Below are positions 9,207 to 17,199 of a DNA stretch of 28,783 nt, in pieces. A program made the translations under genes and the position numbers. The notes under the pieces are model-generated. The model ran no database searches and was not told where the DNA came from. It saw only the letters and a list, made by a program, of their open reading frames with translations. This stretch comes from JABCPE02 sp963520725 (GTDB taxonomy: Bacteria > Bacteroidota > Bacteroidia > Flavobacteriales > Weeksellaceae): positions 1 through 28,783 of the forward strand of contig CAUQSG010000014.1 of the NCBI GenBank assembly GCA_963520725.1, written 5' to 3'. Every line of letters starts with the position of its first letter. The first letter of the stretch is position 1.

Positions 9207-9214
9207 TACCTTTG
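9207..9214 (+). promoter_or_regulatory. -7 box upstream of the Sel1 gene
   Basis: TACCTTTG matches TAnnTTTG. It implies a leader of about 50 nt before the ATG at 9273, containing a small hairpin (9229-9250). Confidence 0.6.
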
Positions 9215-9272
9215 CACCGCTGAAAATCAGTAAAAAGGGATATTTTTACTACACAATTATTAAATTCAAAAG

Positions 9273-10259
9273 ATGAAAAAAACAATTTTACTACTGGGAA
9301 TGTTCATTTGTTTTTTAGGAAATGGGCAGACATTGCAGGAAATGGAAGAAATAGCAGAGAGCGGTGATAAAGGTGCTCAGTATCACTTAGGTCTGAAATA
9401 TTACAGAGGAGAGGGAACTTATCAGAATTATGCAAAAGCAAGTTATTGGTTCGAAAAACTGGCTACACAAGGGCATAAGGATGCGCAATTCTATTTAGGG
9501 CTGATGTATTTTGATGGAGATGGAGTAGACCAAGATTATTCTAAAGCTGAATATTGGTACCAAAAATCCGCAGAACAGGGAAATCCTGAGGCTCAGCATA
9601 ATTTAGGGGTGATTTACTATAAAGGAGAAGGAGTAGCCCGTAATTTTGAGAAAGCAAAATATTGGTTTGAAAGATTATCTGACCTGGGAAATGCTGATGC
9701 TCAGTTCTATTTAGGGCTGATGAACTACAAAGGGGAAGGAGTTCCTCAAAACTACAAAGATGCTAAATACTGGTATGAGAAAGCAGCAGAGCAGGGAAAT
9801 GTGATGGCAAGATACAATCTGGCTTTGATGTACTATAAAGGAGAGGGAATAGAAAAAGATTATAAAAAAGCAAGATATTGGTTTGAAAGACTTGCAGAAC
9901 AGGGCAGAGTAGAGGCTCAGCATAATTTGGCTCTGATGTACTACAAAGGAGAAGGTGTAGAGAAAGACTATGCAAAGGCTATGTTTTGGTTTGACAAGTT
10001 AGCAGAACAAGGAAATGCCGATGCTCAGTATAATTTAGCAGTGATGTATCATAGAGGAGAAGGAGTTTCTCAGGATTATGCAACAGCTAAACAATGGTAT
10101 AAAAAATCTGCAGAACAAGGGAATACAATGGCCCAATACAATCTAGCTGCGATGTATCAGAGAGGGGAAGGAGATTCTAGAGATGAAGTGATGGCGAAGT
10201 ATTGGTTCAAGAAATCTTGTGAAAACGGATACCAAGAAGCATGTAAGTATACAAGATAA
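9273..10259 (+). CDS. Secreted Sel1-like repeat protein
   Basis: 328 residues with a signal peptide (MKKTILLLGMFICFLGNGQ). Residues 28-315 are eight uninterrupted Sel1-type helical repeats of exactly 36 residues. Each follows the scheme AEQGNxxAQYNLAxMYYKGEG, then a D/N-Y-x-K-A step, then YWFEKL or YWYKKS. A short capping tail with two cysteines (CENGYQEACKYTR, 316-328) closes the solenoid. No catalytic motif or sorting domain is seen, so the mature protein is probably a periplasmic or surface protein-binding scaffold. Sel1 proteins often act in envelope stress or complex assembly, but nothing here identifies a partner. It is monocistronic, followed by a strong hairpin. Confidence 0.88.
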   Translation: MKKTILLLGMFICFLGNGQTLQEMEEIAESGDKGAQYHLGLKYYRGEGTYQNYAKASYWFEKLATQGHKDAQFYLGLMYFDGDGVDQDYSKAEYWYQKSAEQGNPEAQHNLGVIYYKGEGVARNFEKAKYWFERLSDLGNADAQFYLGLMNYKGEGVPQNYKDAKYWYEKAAEQGNVMARYNLALMYYKGEGIEKDYKKARYWFERLAEQGRVEAQHNLALMYYKGEGVEKDYAKAMFWFDKLAEQGNADAQYNLAVMYHRGEGVSQDYATAKQWYKKSAEQGNTMAQYNLAAMYQRGEGDSRDEVMAKYWFKKSCENGYQEACKYTR

Positions 10260-10266
10260 AACATAC

Positions 10267-10294
10267 AGCAAGAGTATTTACTCTTGCTTTTTTT
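10267..10294 (+). terminator. Terminator of the Sel1 gene
   Basis: A perfect 9-10 bp stem (10267-10276 with 10279-10288) is followed by seven T. Confidence 0.88.
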
Positions 10295-10321
10295 ATTTGT
10301 AAAATTTTATAAATTAGCGGA

Positions 10322-10948
10322 ATGAATTATTTAGTAAGAGAACCTGAAAATATACATGTTCAGACTCCTATTTTAGTGTTGCTGCATGGATATGGGAGTG
10401 ATGAGAAAGATTTGTTTAGTTTTACGCCTGATTTGCCTAAGGATTGGCTGATAGTTAGTTTTCAAGCACCTCATACCACGCCAAATGGAGGTTTTAGCTG
10501 GTATGATATAGATTTATTGGATAGAGAAAAATTTATAAATGTTCCACAAGCTGAAGAGTCTATAGAGTTGATTTTAAATACAATAGAAGAAATAAAGGAA
10601 AGATATAAGATTAGTGGATCAGTTAATCTATGCGGTTTCAGCCAAGGAGGAATTTTATCCTATGCTCTTGCGTTTAGGTTTCCTCAGTTGTTTCATAAAA
10701 TAGCCTGTCTGAGCGCCTATCCAGAACAGAAGATTATGAAAAATCTTTTGGATAGAAAGGCTTATCAGCATCTGTTTTTCTTTGTTTCTCATGGGGTAAA
10801 TGATATGGTTATTCCGCTAGAATGGGGGAAAAAGGGCGCAGAATTGCTGTATGATATGAGTATGTTTTTCTCTTTCCGCGAGTATCAGAGTGGTCATGGT
10901 GTGGATGCAAGGAATTATATGGATTTAATGGAGTTTTTTGAAAAATAA
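10322..10948 (+). CDS. Alpha/beta-hydrolase, phospholipase/carboxylesterase family
   Basis: 208 residues, the usual size of the small serine carboxylesterases related to YpfH and acyl-protein thioesterase. The fold is marked by LLHGYGSDEKD (oxyanion region, residues about 21-30), the nucleophile elbow GFSQGG (Ser107), the acid in GVNDMVIP (Asp161) and His192 in SGHG. There is no signal peptide, so the enzyme is cytoplasmic. It should hydrolyse short or medium ester or thioester bonds; the natural substrate cannot be read from sequence. Only about 60 bp separate it from the Sel1 gene, but a terminator lies between. It converges on the acyl-CoA synthetase gene and shares its terminator hairpin. 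Confidence 0.88.
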   Translation: MNYLVREPENIHVQTPILVLLHGYGSDEKDLFSFTPDLPKDWLIVSFQAPHTTPNGGFSWYDIDLLDREKFINVPQAEESIELILNTIEEIKERYKISGSVNLCGFSQGGILSYALAFRFPQLFHKIACLSAYPEQKIMKNLLDRKAYQHLFFFVSHGVNDMVIPLEWGKKGAELLYDMSMFFSFREYQSGHGVDARNYMDLMEFFEK

Positions 10949-10973
10949 AAAAGAGGCTTTTAGGCCTCTTTTT
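10948..10973. terminator. Bidirectional terminator between the esterase and acyl-CoA synthetase genes
   Basis: A 10-bp stem (10948-10957 with 10964-10973) has a 6-nt loop and A/T runs on both sides. Its right arm encodes the final codons of the minus-strand gene, and its left arm starts in the esterase stop codon, so it serves both convergent genes. Confidence 0.8.
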
Positions 10974-12732
10974 CATATAGTTTGTTGTATAAATCAATGT
11001 ATTTTTCTTTGATTATTTTTCTTCTCAGTTTCATGGTAGGAGTGAGCATTCCATTTCCAACAGTCCATACATCTGGTGTAAGTTCTATTTTCTTGATTTG
11101 CTCCCAGTTACCCAGTTTTTCGTTTAGTTTTGTGATTTCTTTTTCTATTCGTTGTTTTAGTTCGGCACTTTTTACCATTTCTTCTGGTTTAGTTCCGATG
11201 TTTACTTTATGGATTTCTGCCCATCTTTTAACAAAAGTAAAATCTGGCTGAACCAGTGCGCACGGCATTTTTTCGCCATCGCCCACTACCATTATCTGCT
11301 CTATAAATCGTGATGATTTCGCCATGTTTTCAATTACTTGCGGCGCGATGTATTTCCCACCCGAGGTCTTGAACATTTCCTTTTTTCTATCAGTAATGAT
11401 AAGGAATCCTTCATCATCTATGTATCCGATGTCTCCCGTTTTGAAATATCCATCTTCTGAGAAAGCCTCTTTGGTTTGTTCAGGATTTTTGTAATAACCT
11501 TTCATTACGGAAGGCCCTTTTACGAGGATTTCTCCATCTTTATCGATTTTCACATCTAAATTATCCAAAGGCTGTCCTACGGAACCGATTTTCATCTTTT
11601 CGAAGCTGTTCACCGCTATCACAGGAGAAGTTTCGGTAAGGCCATATCCTTCGATGATAGGAATTCCCGCGGCTTGGAATTTTTTATTTAGATTTTTAGA
11701 AAGAGCCGCAGAACCAGAAATGAGCGTAATGATATTTCCGCCCAGCCCTTCTCTCCATTTGGAGAAAACAAGTTTGTCAGCTATTCTTTGTTTAAGGTTT
11801 TTAGGAGTTCCCAGCTCATAGTTTTTATTTACTCCCAGAGCCCAAAGGAAAATCATTTTCTTAAGTCCTCCTGCACTGATTCCTTTGTTGTATATTTTAT
11901 CGTATACTTTTTCCAAAAGCCTTGGTACCACGCTCATGTAGTGAGGTTTTACCTCTTTCATATTATCACCTATTTTATCGATATTTTCCGCAAAATAGAT
12001 AGAAAATCCACTGTATAGGTAGTATAAATATACCACCCGCTCAAAGACATGGCAGATAGGCAAGAAGCTCAAGGTTTTTATTTCCTTGTAATCTGTTTTT
12101 TTCTTTGGAATTCTGCTATCCACAGCAAGCACATTAGAAATGATGTTTTTGTGTGAAAGCATTACGCCTTTTGGTCTTCCTGTAGTTCCAGAGGTGTAGA
12201 TTATGGTGGCGATATCATCTTCATTTACAAGGTCTCGCAGGTCTTCCACTTCGTATTGGTTAGAATTATCTTCACCAAGGCTTAGAATTTCTGACCAGTT
12301 GGCAGCACCTTCCACTTCATCAAAAGTGAAAATTCCCACTAATGAAGGCACTTGCTCTTTTACTCGTAATAATTTTTCGTATAAATCTTTATCCGAAACG
12401 AAACAATATTTCAGTTCAGCATTGTTGAATATATATACATAGTCCTCCTCGCTTATTGTAGGATATACAGGCACAGAGATGGCTCCTATCTGGGAAATCC
12501 CTAAGTCTGCTATGCACCATTCTGTACGGTTGTTAGTGGAAACGAGTCCTATTTTGTCTCCTTTGGTAATGCCTGATTTTAGGAGTCCTCTGGAAAATTT
12601 GTCTCCTAAATCTACAAACTGTTTAGTAGAAATTTTTTCCCATTTGCCGTCATATTTTGTAGCCAAAACATCATCTTTTGGGAATTTTTTCAAAGAGTTG
12701 TGTGCAATATCGAATAATCTTGTAATAGACAT
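10960..12732 (-). CDS. Long-chain fatty acid-CoA ligase (AMP-dependent synthetase)
   Basis: 590 residues from the ATG at 12732; an in-frame TTG three codons upstream is less likely. It activates long-chain fatty acids to acyl-CoA through an acyl-adenylate. The ANL-superfamily motifs appear in order: P-loop-like YTSGTTGRPKGVMLSH (near residue 180), GYGLTETSP, GDIGYIDDEGFLIITDRKKE with the hinge Asp, and GGKYIAPQVIEN leading into the mobile C-terminal domain. Length and the KMKIGSVGQPL segment fit the bacterial/eukaryotic long-chain ACSL-like group rather than acetyl-CoA synthetase. It is cytoplasmic or peripherally membrane-bound. A TATTTTTG box lies just upstream, so it probably has its own promoter although queG lies upstream on the same strand. 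Confidence 0.93.
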   Translation of the reverse strand: MSITRLFDIAHNSLKKFPKDDVLATKYDGKWEKISTKQFVDLGDKFSRGLLKSGITKGDKIGLVSTNNRTEWCIADLGISQIGAISVPVYPTISEEDYVYIFNNAELKYCFVSDKDLYEKLLRVKEQVPSLVGIFTFDEVEGAANWSEILSLGEDNSNQYEVEDLRDLVNEDDIATIIYTSGTTGRPKGVMLSHKNIISNVLAVDSRIPKKKTDYKEIKTLSFLPICHVFERVVYLYYLYSGFSIYFAENIDKIGDNMKEVKPHYMSVVPRLLEKVYDKIYNKGISAGGLKKMIFLWALGVNKNYELGTPKNLKQRIADKLVFSKWREGLGGNIITLISGSAALSKNLNKKFQAAGIPIIEGYGLTETSPVIAVNSFEKMKIGSVGQPLDNLDVKIDKDGEILVKGPSVMKGYYKNPEQTKEAFSEDGYFKTGDIGYIDDEGFLIITDRKKEMFKTSGGKYIAPQVIENMAKSSRFIEQIMVVGDGEKMPCALVQPDFTFVKRWAEIHKVNIGTKPEEMVKSAELKQRIEKEITKLNEKLGNWEQIKKIELTPDVWTVGNGMLTPTMKLRRKIIKEKYIDLYNKLYEKEA

Positions 12733-12752
12733 TTCTTTCAAATTTTAAGCCG

Positions 12753-12760
12753 CAAAAATA
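12753..12760 (-). promoter_or_regulatory. -7 box of the acyl-CoA synthetase gene
   Basis: Read on the minus strand this is TATTTTTG (TAnnTTTG), 20 bp before the ATG at 12732. Confidence 0.55.
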
Positions 12761-12799
12761 GTGTTTTTATTTTAAACAAAAACAGTAGAGGATTTATTC

Positions 12800-13747
12800 C
12801 TAATCTTCTAGGTCTGACTTTGTTTTTTCTACGAATTTTATGTTCCTCATCAGCCCAGAGAATTTGGTTCTTTTTACGGGAGATTTTCGGAATATTTCGG
12901 AGAAAATTTCTTGGGTTAAATCCTGCCAGTCGGGTTTTCTCAGTTGGCTGAATTCTTTTAAGGCAAATTTCGGTTCTGTATTTGGAGCCGCAAATCTATT
13001 CCATGGGCAAACATCCTGACAGACATCACACCCGAAAATCCAATCATCCATTTTTCCCTCAAAATAGTCTGGAATTTCGTTTTTTAGTTCTATTGTAGCG
13101 TAAGAAATGCATTTGCTTCCGTCTATAATTCGCTCATTTACAATGGCTTGTGTAGGGCACGCATCTATGCATTTTCTACAGCTTCCGCAGTGGTCTGTGG
13201 TGGCGCCGTCTTCTTCTAATTCCAAATCGCAGATGATTTCCGCCAAAAAGAAGAACGAACCGTGTTTTTTGGTAATCAGATTGGCGTTTTTCCCAACCCA
13301 GCCGATTCCTGATTTTCTAGCCCATGCTCGGTCTAAAACAGGCGCAGAATCCGTAAAAACCCTAAATCCAAATTCTCCTATTTCTTCCTGTAGTTCCGCT
13401 ATCATCTGGCGTAGAATATCTTTTATCACATCGTGGTAGTCCTCGCCGTAGGCATATTTAGAGATTTTGAAATTATTTTCTGTTTCTAGTTTGTATTGAG
13501 GAAAATAGTTGTAAGACAGTGAGATAACGGACTTTGCGCCCTCTACCAGAAGTCTTGGGTCTGTCCTTTTATCAAAATAGTTTTCCATGTATGCCATCTC
13601 GCCATTGTAGCCTGCTTTCAGCCATTTTTCCAGCGCTGTAGCATCTTCTTCTAGGAAACCAGCTTTAGAAATACCACATCCCTGAAACCCGAATTTTTCG
13701 GCTTTCTGTTTGATGATTTTTGCGTATTTTTCTGCTGTTTGTACCAT
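12800..13747 (-). CDS. queG: Epoxyqueuosine reductase QueG
   Basis: 315 residues, the short form without the C-terminal HEAT repeats of some homologues. QueG carries out the last step of queuosine synthesis, reducing epoxyqueuosine in the tRNA wobble position using cobalamin and two 4Fe-4S clusters. The N-terminal cobalamin-binding part includes the TDSAPVLDRAWA motif, whose Asp (about 133) corresponds to the reported catalytic residue, and GWVGKN. The ferredoxin-like part has CGSCRKCIDACP (Cys187, 190, 193, 197), Cys213, and CDVCQDVCPW (Cys240, 243, 247). Start is the ATG at 13747. Upstream on the minus strand is TACTTTCG, one base off the -7 consensus. It is divergent from the transpeptidase-like gene. 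Confidence 0.95.
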   Translation of the reverse strand: MVQTAEKYAKIIKQKAEKFGFQGCGISKAGFLEEDATALEKWLKAGYNGEMAYMENYFDKRTDPRLLVEGAKSVISLSYNYFPQYKLETENNFKISKYAYGEDYHDVIKDILRQMIAELQEEIGEFGFRVFTDSAPVLDRAWARKSGIGWVGKNANLITKKHGSFFFLAEIICDLELEEDGATTDHCGSCRKCIDACPTQAIVNERIIDGSKCISYATIELKNEIPDYFEGKMDDWIFGCDVCQDVCPWNRFAAPNTEPKFALKEFSQLRKPDWQDLTQEIFSEIFRKSPVKRTKFSGLMRNIKFVEKTKSDLED

Positions 13748-13797
13748 AATTTTCCGCGAAAGTATTGTTTTTAAATCTAAAATCCAATTTTTAGAAT

Positions 13798-13805
13798 TAA
13801 CTTTG
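13798..13805 (+). promoter_or_regulatory. -7 box upstream of the L,D-transpeptidase-like gene
   Basis: TAACTTTG matches TAnnTTTG, 15 bp before the ATG at 13821. It sits inside an upstream extension of the reading frame and so argues against any earlier start. Confidence 0.6.
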
Positions 13806-13820
13806 TATAAAAATAAAAGA

Positions 13821-14465
13821 ATGAAAAAATTAAAAATATTTTTGTTTGCATTGGTTCTTTTGTTCTTGGGAAGTGCTTATTTTATGCCGAAAGCAGAAAG
13901 TTTAGGTAAGGAAAAACACGAAATAAAAAAACAAGAGCCTAAAGATTACAAAAAATACGCAGAAGAAGCTCTTTTGTATTGTAAAAAGAATAAAATTTCC
14001 ACCGAATTCTTCGTGTTGATAGACTTTTCTATCCATTCTGGGAAGAAACGAATGTTCATTTGGGATTTTAAGAAAGACAAAATTACGGATAGTTTTTTGG
14101 TAAGTCATGGATGCGGCAGCCAGCCCACGGCGAGGGATTATTCCAAGGAAAAACCTGCATTCAGCAACCAGCCGAACAGCCACAGTTCTTCACTTGGTAA
14201 GTATTGGATTGGCACGAAGAAAGTTCCCAGTCCAAGTTTTGGGGAGAAATATCTGCTCTATGGCAAGGAAACGACGAATAACAATGCCCTCAAAAGGGAC
14301 ATCGTGATACACCCTTGGTCTATCATTCCTGATGAAGAGCCCTATCCCAGCGGTGTTCCAGAGAGCTGGGGCTGTCCTGCGGTGTCACCTGATGTTTTCA
14401 AGGTTTTGGATGGAAAATTCCAATCCGTGGGGAAAAATATTCTTCTTTGGGCGATTTACCCTTGA
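13821..14465 (+). CDS. Murein L,D-transpeptidase catalytic-domain protein (YkuD_2-like)
   Basis: 214 residues from the ATG at 13821; the frame stays open upstream into queG, but the promoter box and the hydrophobic start (KIFLFALVLLFLGSAYF) favour this ATG. The N-terminus is a signal peptide or membrane anchor. The catalytic half has FVLIDFSIHSGKKRM, SHGCGSQP, DIVIHPW and the active-site motif SWGCPAVS with Cys185, the arrangement of the YkuD_2 family. Proteins of this type are predicted to make 3-3 peptidoglycan crosslinks or attach proteins to peptidoglycan in the periplasm; activity is inferred from family only. It is transcribed toward lpdA with about 100 bp between them; lpdA appears to have its own promoter. 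Confidence 0.85.
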   Translation: MKKLKIFLFALVLLFLGSAYFMPKAESLGKEKHEIKKQEPKDYKKYAEEALLYCKKNKISTEFFVLIDFSIHSGKKRMFIWDFKKDKITDSFLVSHGCGSQPTARDYSKEKPAFSNQPNSHSSSLGKYWIGTKKVPSPSFGEKYLLYGKETTNNNALKRDIVIHPWSIIPDEEPYPSGVPESWGCPAVSPDVFKVLDGKFQSVGKNILLWAIYP

Positions 14466-14508
14466 TGTATAAATAATTGCTCTTACAGAAATAGGATAAT
14501 TTTATCTT

Positions 14509-14516
14509 TAAATTTG
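14509..14516 (+). promoter_or_regulatory. -7 box upstream of lpdA
   Basis: TAAATTTG matches TAnnTTTG. It overlaps in-frame TTG (14514) and abuts ATG (14517), so translation should start at the ATG at 14568. Confidence 0.55.
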
Positions 14517-14567
14517 ATGAATCAAAATAAAACATTAAATTCGCAGAAACAAAAAAAGTTAATCACA

Positions 14568-15953
14568 ATGAATTATGATATTATCGTCATCGGGAGTGGT
14601 CCTGGTGGGTATGTTACAGCAATTAGAGCATCACAATTAGGTTTTAAAACTGCAATTATAGAAAAAGAAAATTTGGGTGGAATCTGCCTTAACTGGGGCT
14701 GTATCCCTACCAAAGCGCTTTTGAAATCGGCGCAGGTTTTTAAATATATCAACCACGCGGAGGATTTTGGTTTAAATAAAGTAGAGGCGAGTTTTGACTT
14801 CCCTAATGTAGTTCAAAGAAGCCGCGGTGTAGCCGAAAAAATGAGTAAAGGAGTGGAGTTCCTGATGAAAAAGAACGAAATAGATGTTATTTTCGGGACA
14901 GCCAAAGTAAAACCAGGTAAAAAAGTAGCTGTGGAGAAAGATGGAGCAGTTACAGAATATACAGCAGAACATATTGTTTTAGCGACAGGAGCTCGTTCTC
15001 GTGAGCTTCCTAATCTTCCTCAAGATGGTAAGAAAGTGATAGGATATAGACAAGCACTTACCCTTCCAAAACAGCCTAAATCTATGATAGTAGTAGGTTC
15101 TGGAGCGATAGGAGTGGAGTTTGCGTATTTCTATGCTACGCTGGGTACGCAGATTACAGTAGTAGAATTCATGCCGAACATCGTACCAGTGGAGGATGAG
15201 GATGTGTCTAAACATTTGGAAAAATCCTTTAAAAAAGCAAAAATAAAAGTAATGACCAACGCTTCTGTGGAGTCTGTGGATACCTCTGGAGATGGAGTAA
15301 AAGCACAGGTGAAGACTGAGAAAGGAGTTGTAGAATTACAAGCAGATATTCTACTTTCAGCGGTGGGAATTACAGCAAATATTGAAAACATCGGTCTGGA
15401 AGAAGTAGGCATTAAAACTGAAAAAGGCAGAGTAGTAGTGGATGAATGGTACAGAACTTCCGTGCCAGGATATTATGCGATAGGAGATATCCTTCCTACT
15501 CAGGCTCTGGCGCATGTGGCATCAGCAGAGGGAATTACCTGCGTGGAGAAAATAAAAGGACTGGATGTAGAGCGTATAGACTACGGTAATATCCCAGGAT
15601 GTACATACTGCACGCCAGAGATAGCATCAGTAGGGCTTACAGAGAAGCAAGCGAAAGAAAAAGGCTACGAAATAAAAGTAGGAAAATTCCCATTCTCTGC
15701 GAGTGGAAAAGCTACTGCAAATGGAGATACAGACGGATTTGTGAAAGTGATTTTCGATGCGAAATACGGCGAATGGCTTGGCTGTCATATGATAGGAACA
15801 GGCGTTACCGAGATGATAGCAGAGGCTGTGGCAGCAAGAAAATTAGAAACCACAGGACATGAAATCCTAAAAACTGTCCATCCACACCCTACGCTTTCTG
15901 AAGCGGTAATGGAAGCTGTAGCAGCAGCCTATGGAGAGGTTATTCATATTTAA
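14568..15953 (+). CDS. lpdA: Dihydrolipoyl dehydrogenase
   Basis: 461 residues from the ATG at 14568, which starts the conserved MNYDIIVIGSGPGGY. This is the E3 flavoprotein that reoxidises dihydrolipoamide in the pyruvate and 2-oxoglutarate dehydrogenase complexes and the glycine cleavage system. Visible features: FAD-binding GSGPGG (residues 9-14), redox disulphide Cys40-Cys45 in GGICLNWGCIPTK, NAD-binding GSGAIGVEFA, FAD motif YYAIGDI, and the C-terminal HPHPTLSE with the catalytic His-Glu pair. Earlier in-frame starts at 14514 and 14517 would add a polar 18-residue tail absent from the family and overlap the promoter box. No E1 or E2 gene is adjacent, so it is a stand-alone E3 probably shared by several complexes. 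Confidence 0.95.
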   Translation: MNYDIIVIGSGPGGYVTAIRASQLGFKTAIIEKENLGGICLNWGCIPTKALLKSAQVFKYINHAEDFGLNKVEASFDFPNVVQRSRGVAEKMSKGVEFLMKKNEIDVIFGTAKVKPGKKVAVEKDGAVTEYTAEHIVLATGARSRELPNLPQDGKKVIGYRQALTLPKQPKSMIVVGSGAIGVEFAYFYATLGTQITVVEFMPNIVPVEDEDVSKHLEKSFKKAKIKVMTNASVESVDTSGDGVKAQVKTEKGVVELQADILLSAVGITANIENIGLEEVGIKTEKGRVVVDEWYRTSVPGYYAIGDILPTQALAHVASAEGITCVEKIKGLDVERIDYGNIPGCTYCTPEIASVGLTEKQAKEKGYEIKVGKFPFSASGKATANGDTDGFVKVIFDAKYGEWLGCHMIGTGVTEMIAEAVAARKLETTGHEILKTVHPHPTLSEAVMEAVAAAYGEVIHI

Positions 15954-15971
15954 TGAATGATAAAAAGATAT

Positions 15972-16007
15972 AGACTGTCCTAAAATATGGGCAGTCTTTT
16001 TTTTTTT
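15972..16007 (+). terminator. Terminator of lpdA
   Basis: A 9-bp stem with one G-U (15972-15980 with 15989-15997) is followed by an unbroken run of T. Confidence 0.9.
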
Positions 16008-16025
16008 GTTTTTTGAGATTATTAT

Positions 16026-16033
16026 TAGATTTG
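16026..16033 (+). promoter_or_regulatory. -7 box upstream of the patatin gene
   Basis: TAGATTTG matches TAnnTTTG, 19 bp before the ATG. Confidence 0.6.
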
Positions 16034-16052
16034 TAGTTTTATTAAGATAAAA

Positions 16053-16826
16053 ATGAATAATAAATTAGGATTGGTGCTGTCTGGTGGCGGGACAAAGGGA
16101 GTGGCCCATGCAGGAGTACTCAAATTTCTTGAAGAAAAAGGCATTCAGCCACAGATATTGGCGGGTGCGAGTGTGGGGTCTATCGTGAGTTGTCTCTATG
16201 CGGTAGGAAAAACACCAAAGGAGATTTTGGATTTCTTTAAATCGGTGTATTTTTTCAATTGGAAACATATCGCGTTTAATAAGCCAGGGATTGTCAAGTC
16301 TGCTGTTTTTAAAATATATCTAAAACCTATTTTCGGGGAGATGAAGATAGGCGATTTTAAAAAGGAAGTGAACATCACCGCTACAGATATCGTGACTGGG
16401 GAGCTGAAAATTTTTGACAAAGAAACCAGAGTGATAGATGCCATCATCGCTTCATCTAGTTTCCCTGGGATTGCTACGCCGTATATGTTCGGCGGGGTGC
16501 TGTACAGCGATAGTGGAATCCTTAATAATTTCCCTGCGGACATCATACGAGACAGGTGTGATAAGATGATAGGCGTTTATCTTTCCTCACCGCAAGAAGT
16601 GAAACAAAAGCAGATGAATACCATAAAATCCGTTACTTATCGGGCGTTTGACCTGCTGTCTCATAGGGTAGAAACTTACAAATTTGCTTATTGTGACTGG
16701 CTTATAGATTCTCTGAAATTATCTAATTACAGCACCTTCGAGACTAAAAAGAGTAAAATGGATGAGATTTTCCAAATAGGATACGAGGAGGCGAGAGATA
16801 GTTTTGATAAAGGTTTATTCGGATAG
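16053..16826 (+). CDS. Patatin-like phospholipase (RssA-type)
   Basis: 257 residues. The patatin Ser-Asp dyad is complete: the oxyanion glycine loop LSGGGTKG (residues 9-16), nucleophile GASVG (Ser40) and Asp153 in the SDSG motif (DGG or DGA in most relatives). There is no signal peptide and no POTRA or barrel domain, so this is the small cytoplasmic RssA/YchK-like type, not the surface-exported form. It should act as a lipid acyl hydrolase; substrate unknown. It has its own promoter box after the lpdA terminator. No obvious terminator follows before the miniprotein genes about 100 bp downstream, so read-through into them is possible. Confidence 0.9.
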   Translation: MNNKLGLVLSGGGTKGVAHAGVLKFLEEKGIQPQILAGASVGSIVSCLYAVGKTPKEILDFFKSVYFFNWKHIAFNKPGIVKSAVFKIYLKPIFGEMKIGDFKKEVNITATDIVTGELKIFDKETRVIDAIIASSSFPGIATPYMFGGVLYSDSGILNNFPADIIRDRCDKMIGVYLSSPQEVKQKQMNTIKSVTYRAFDLLSHRVETYKFAYCDWLIDSLKLSNYSTFETKKSKMDEIFQIGYEEARDSFDKGLFG

Positions 16827-16929
16827 GAGGGGGATTTTTTTGATTTATTTTTATTCATAAAATTAATTGGAAAAACAGATTGGTAATACTTTTATTATTC
16901 CCATACTAAAAACTATAAATTAAATAATC

Positions 16930-17181
16930 ATGGATGATATATTAGAAGGATTTTTGTGGATATTTTTCTATTTTTTCCTCTTTTTATTAGGAGTTTATGG
17001 TGCTTATCTAAAATTATATGATAAAAATAGCTGGTTATATAAAGAGTCCCAACAGGAAAAGTGGCCTTATAATTTCGATAGCCAAAGTTCATGGAGAATA
17101 ATTTTATTACTTATTATTGGGGGAGGGGTAGCTTTTTTAGCTGGTTTAATTGGAATAATATCAGATATTATAAAGAAATAG
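16930..17181 (+). CDS. Small two-TM membrane protein, copy 1 of a tandem pair
   Basis: 83 residues; I do not recognise the family. TM1 covers about residues 5-29 and TM2 about 57-78, separated by a polar segment. At the end of TM1 lies GAYLKLYDKNSWLYKES (residues 24-40), which recurs unchanged at the same positions in the next gene. Further positions match without gaps (Trp45, Tyr47, Ser54, Trp55), so the two are paralogues. There is no signal peptide separate from TM1, no cysteine and no known catalytic motif. Only 18 bp separate it from its partner, so they are probably co-transcribed. The pair's close spacing suggests the products may work together, but that is a guess. Coding status is strongly supported by the constraint on the shared core. 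Confidence 0.75.
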   Translation: MDDILEGFLWIFFYFFLFLLGVYGAYLKLYDKNSWLYKESQQEKWPYNFDSQSSWRIILLLIIGGGVAFLAGLIGIISDIIKK

Positions 17182-17199
17182 ATACTCTCAAGAAACATA

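Noticed and set aside
5306..10948. One long operon from secDF to the esterase
   Set aside because: Clear terminators follow secDF and the Sel1 gene, and -7 boxes precede the Nfu and Sel1 genes, so these are separate units.
13710..13820. N-terminal extension of the L,D-transpeptidase-like protein from ATG 13710
   Set aside because: It would overlap queG on the other strand and contain the TAACTTTG promoter box; the ATG at 13821 starts directly with the hydrophobic signal.
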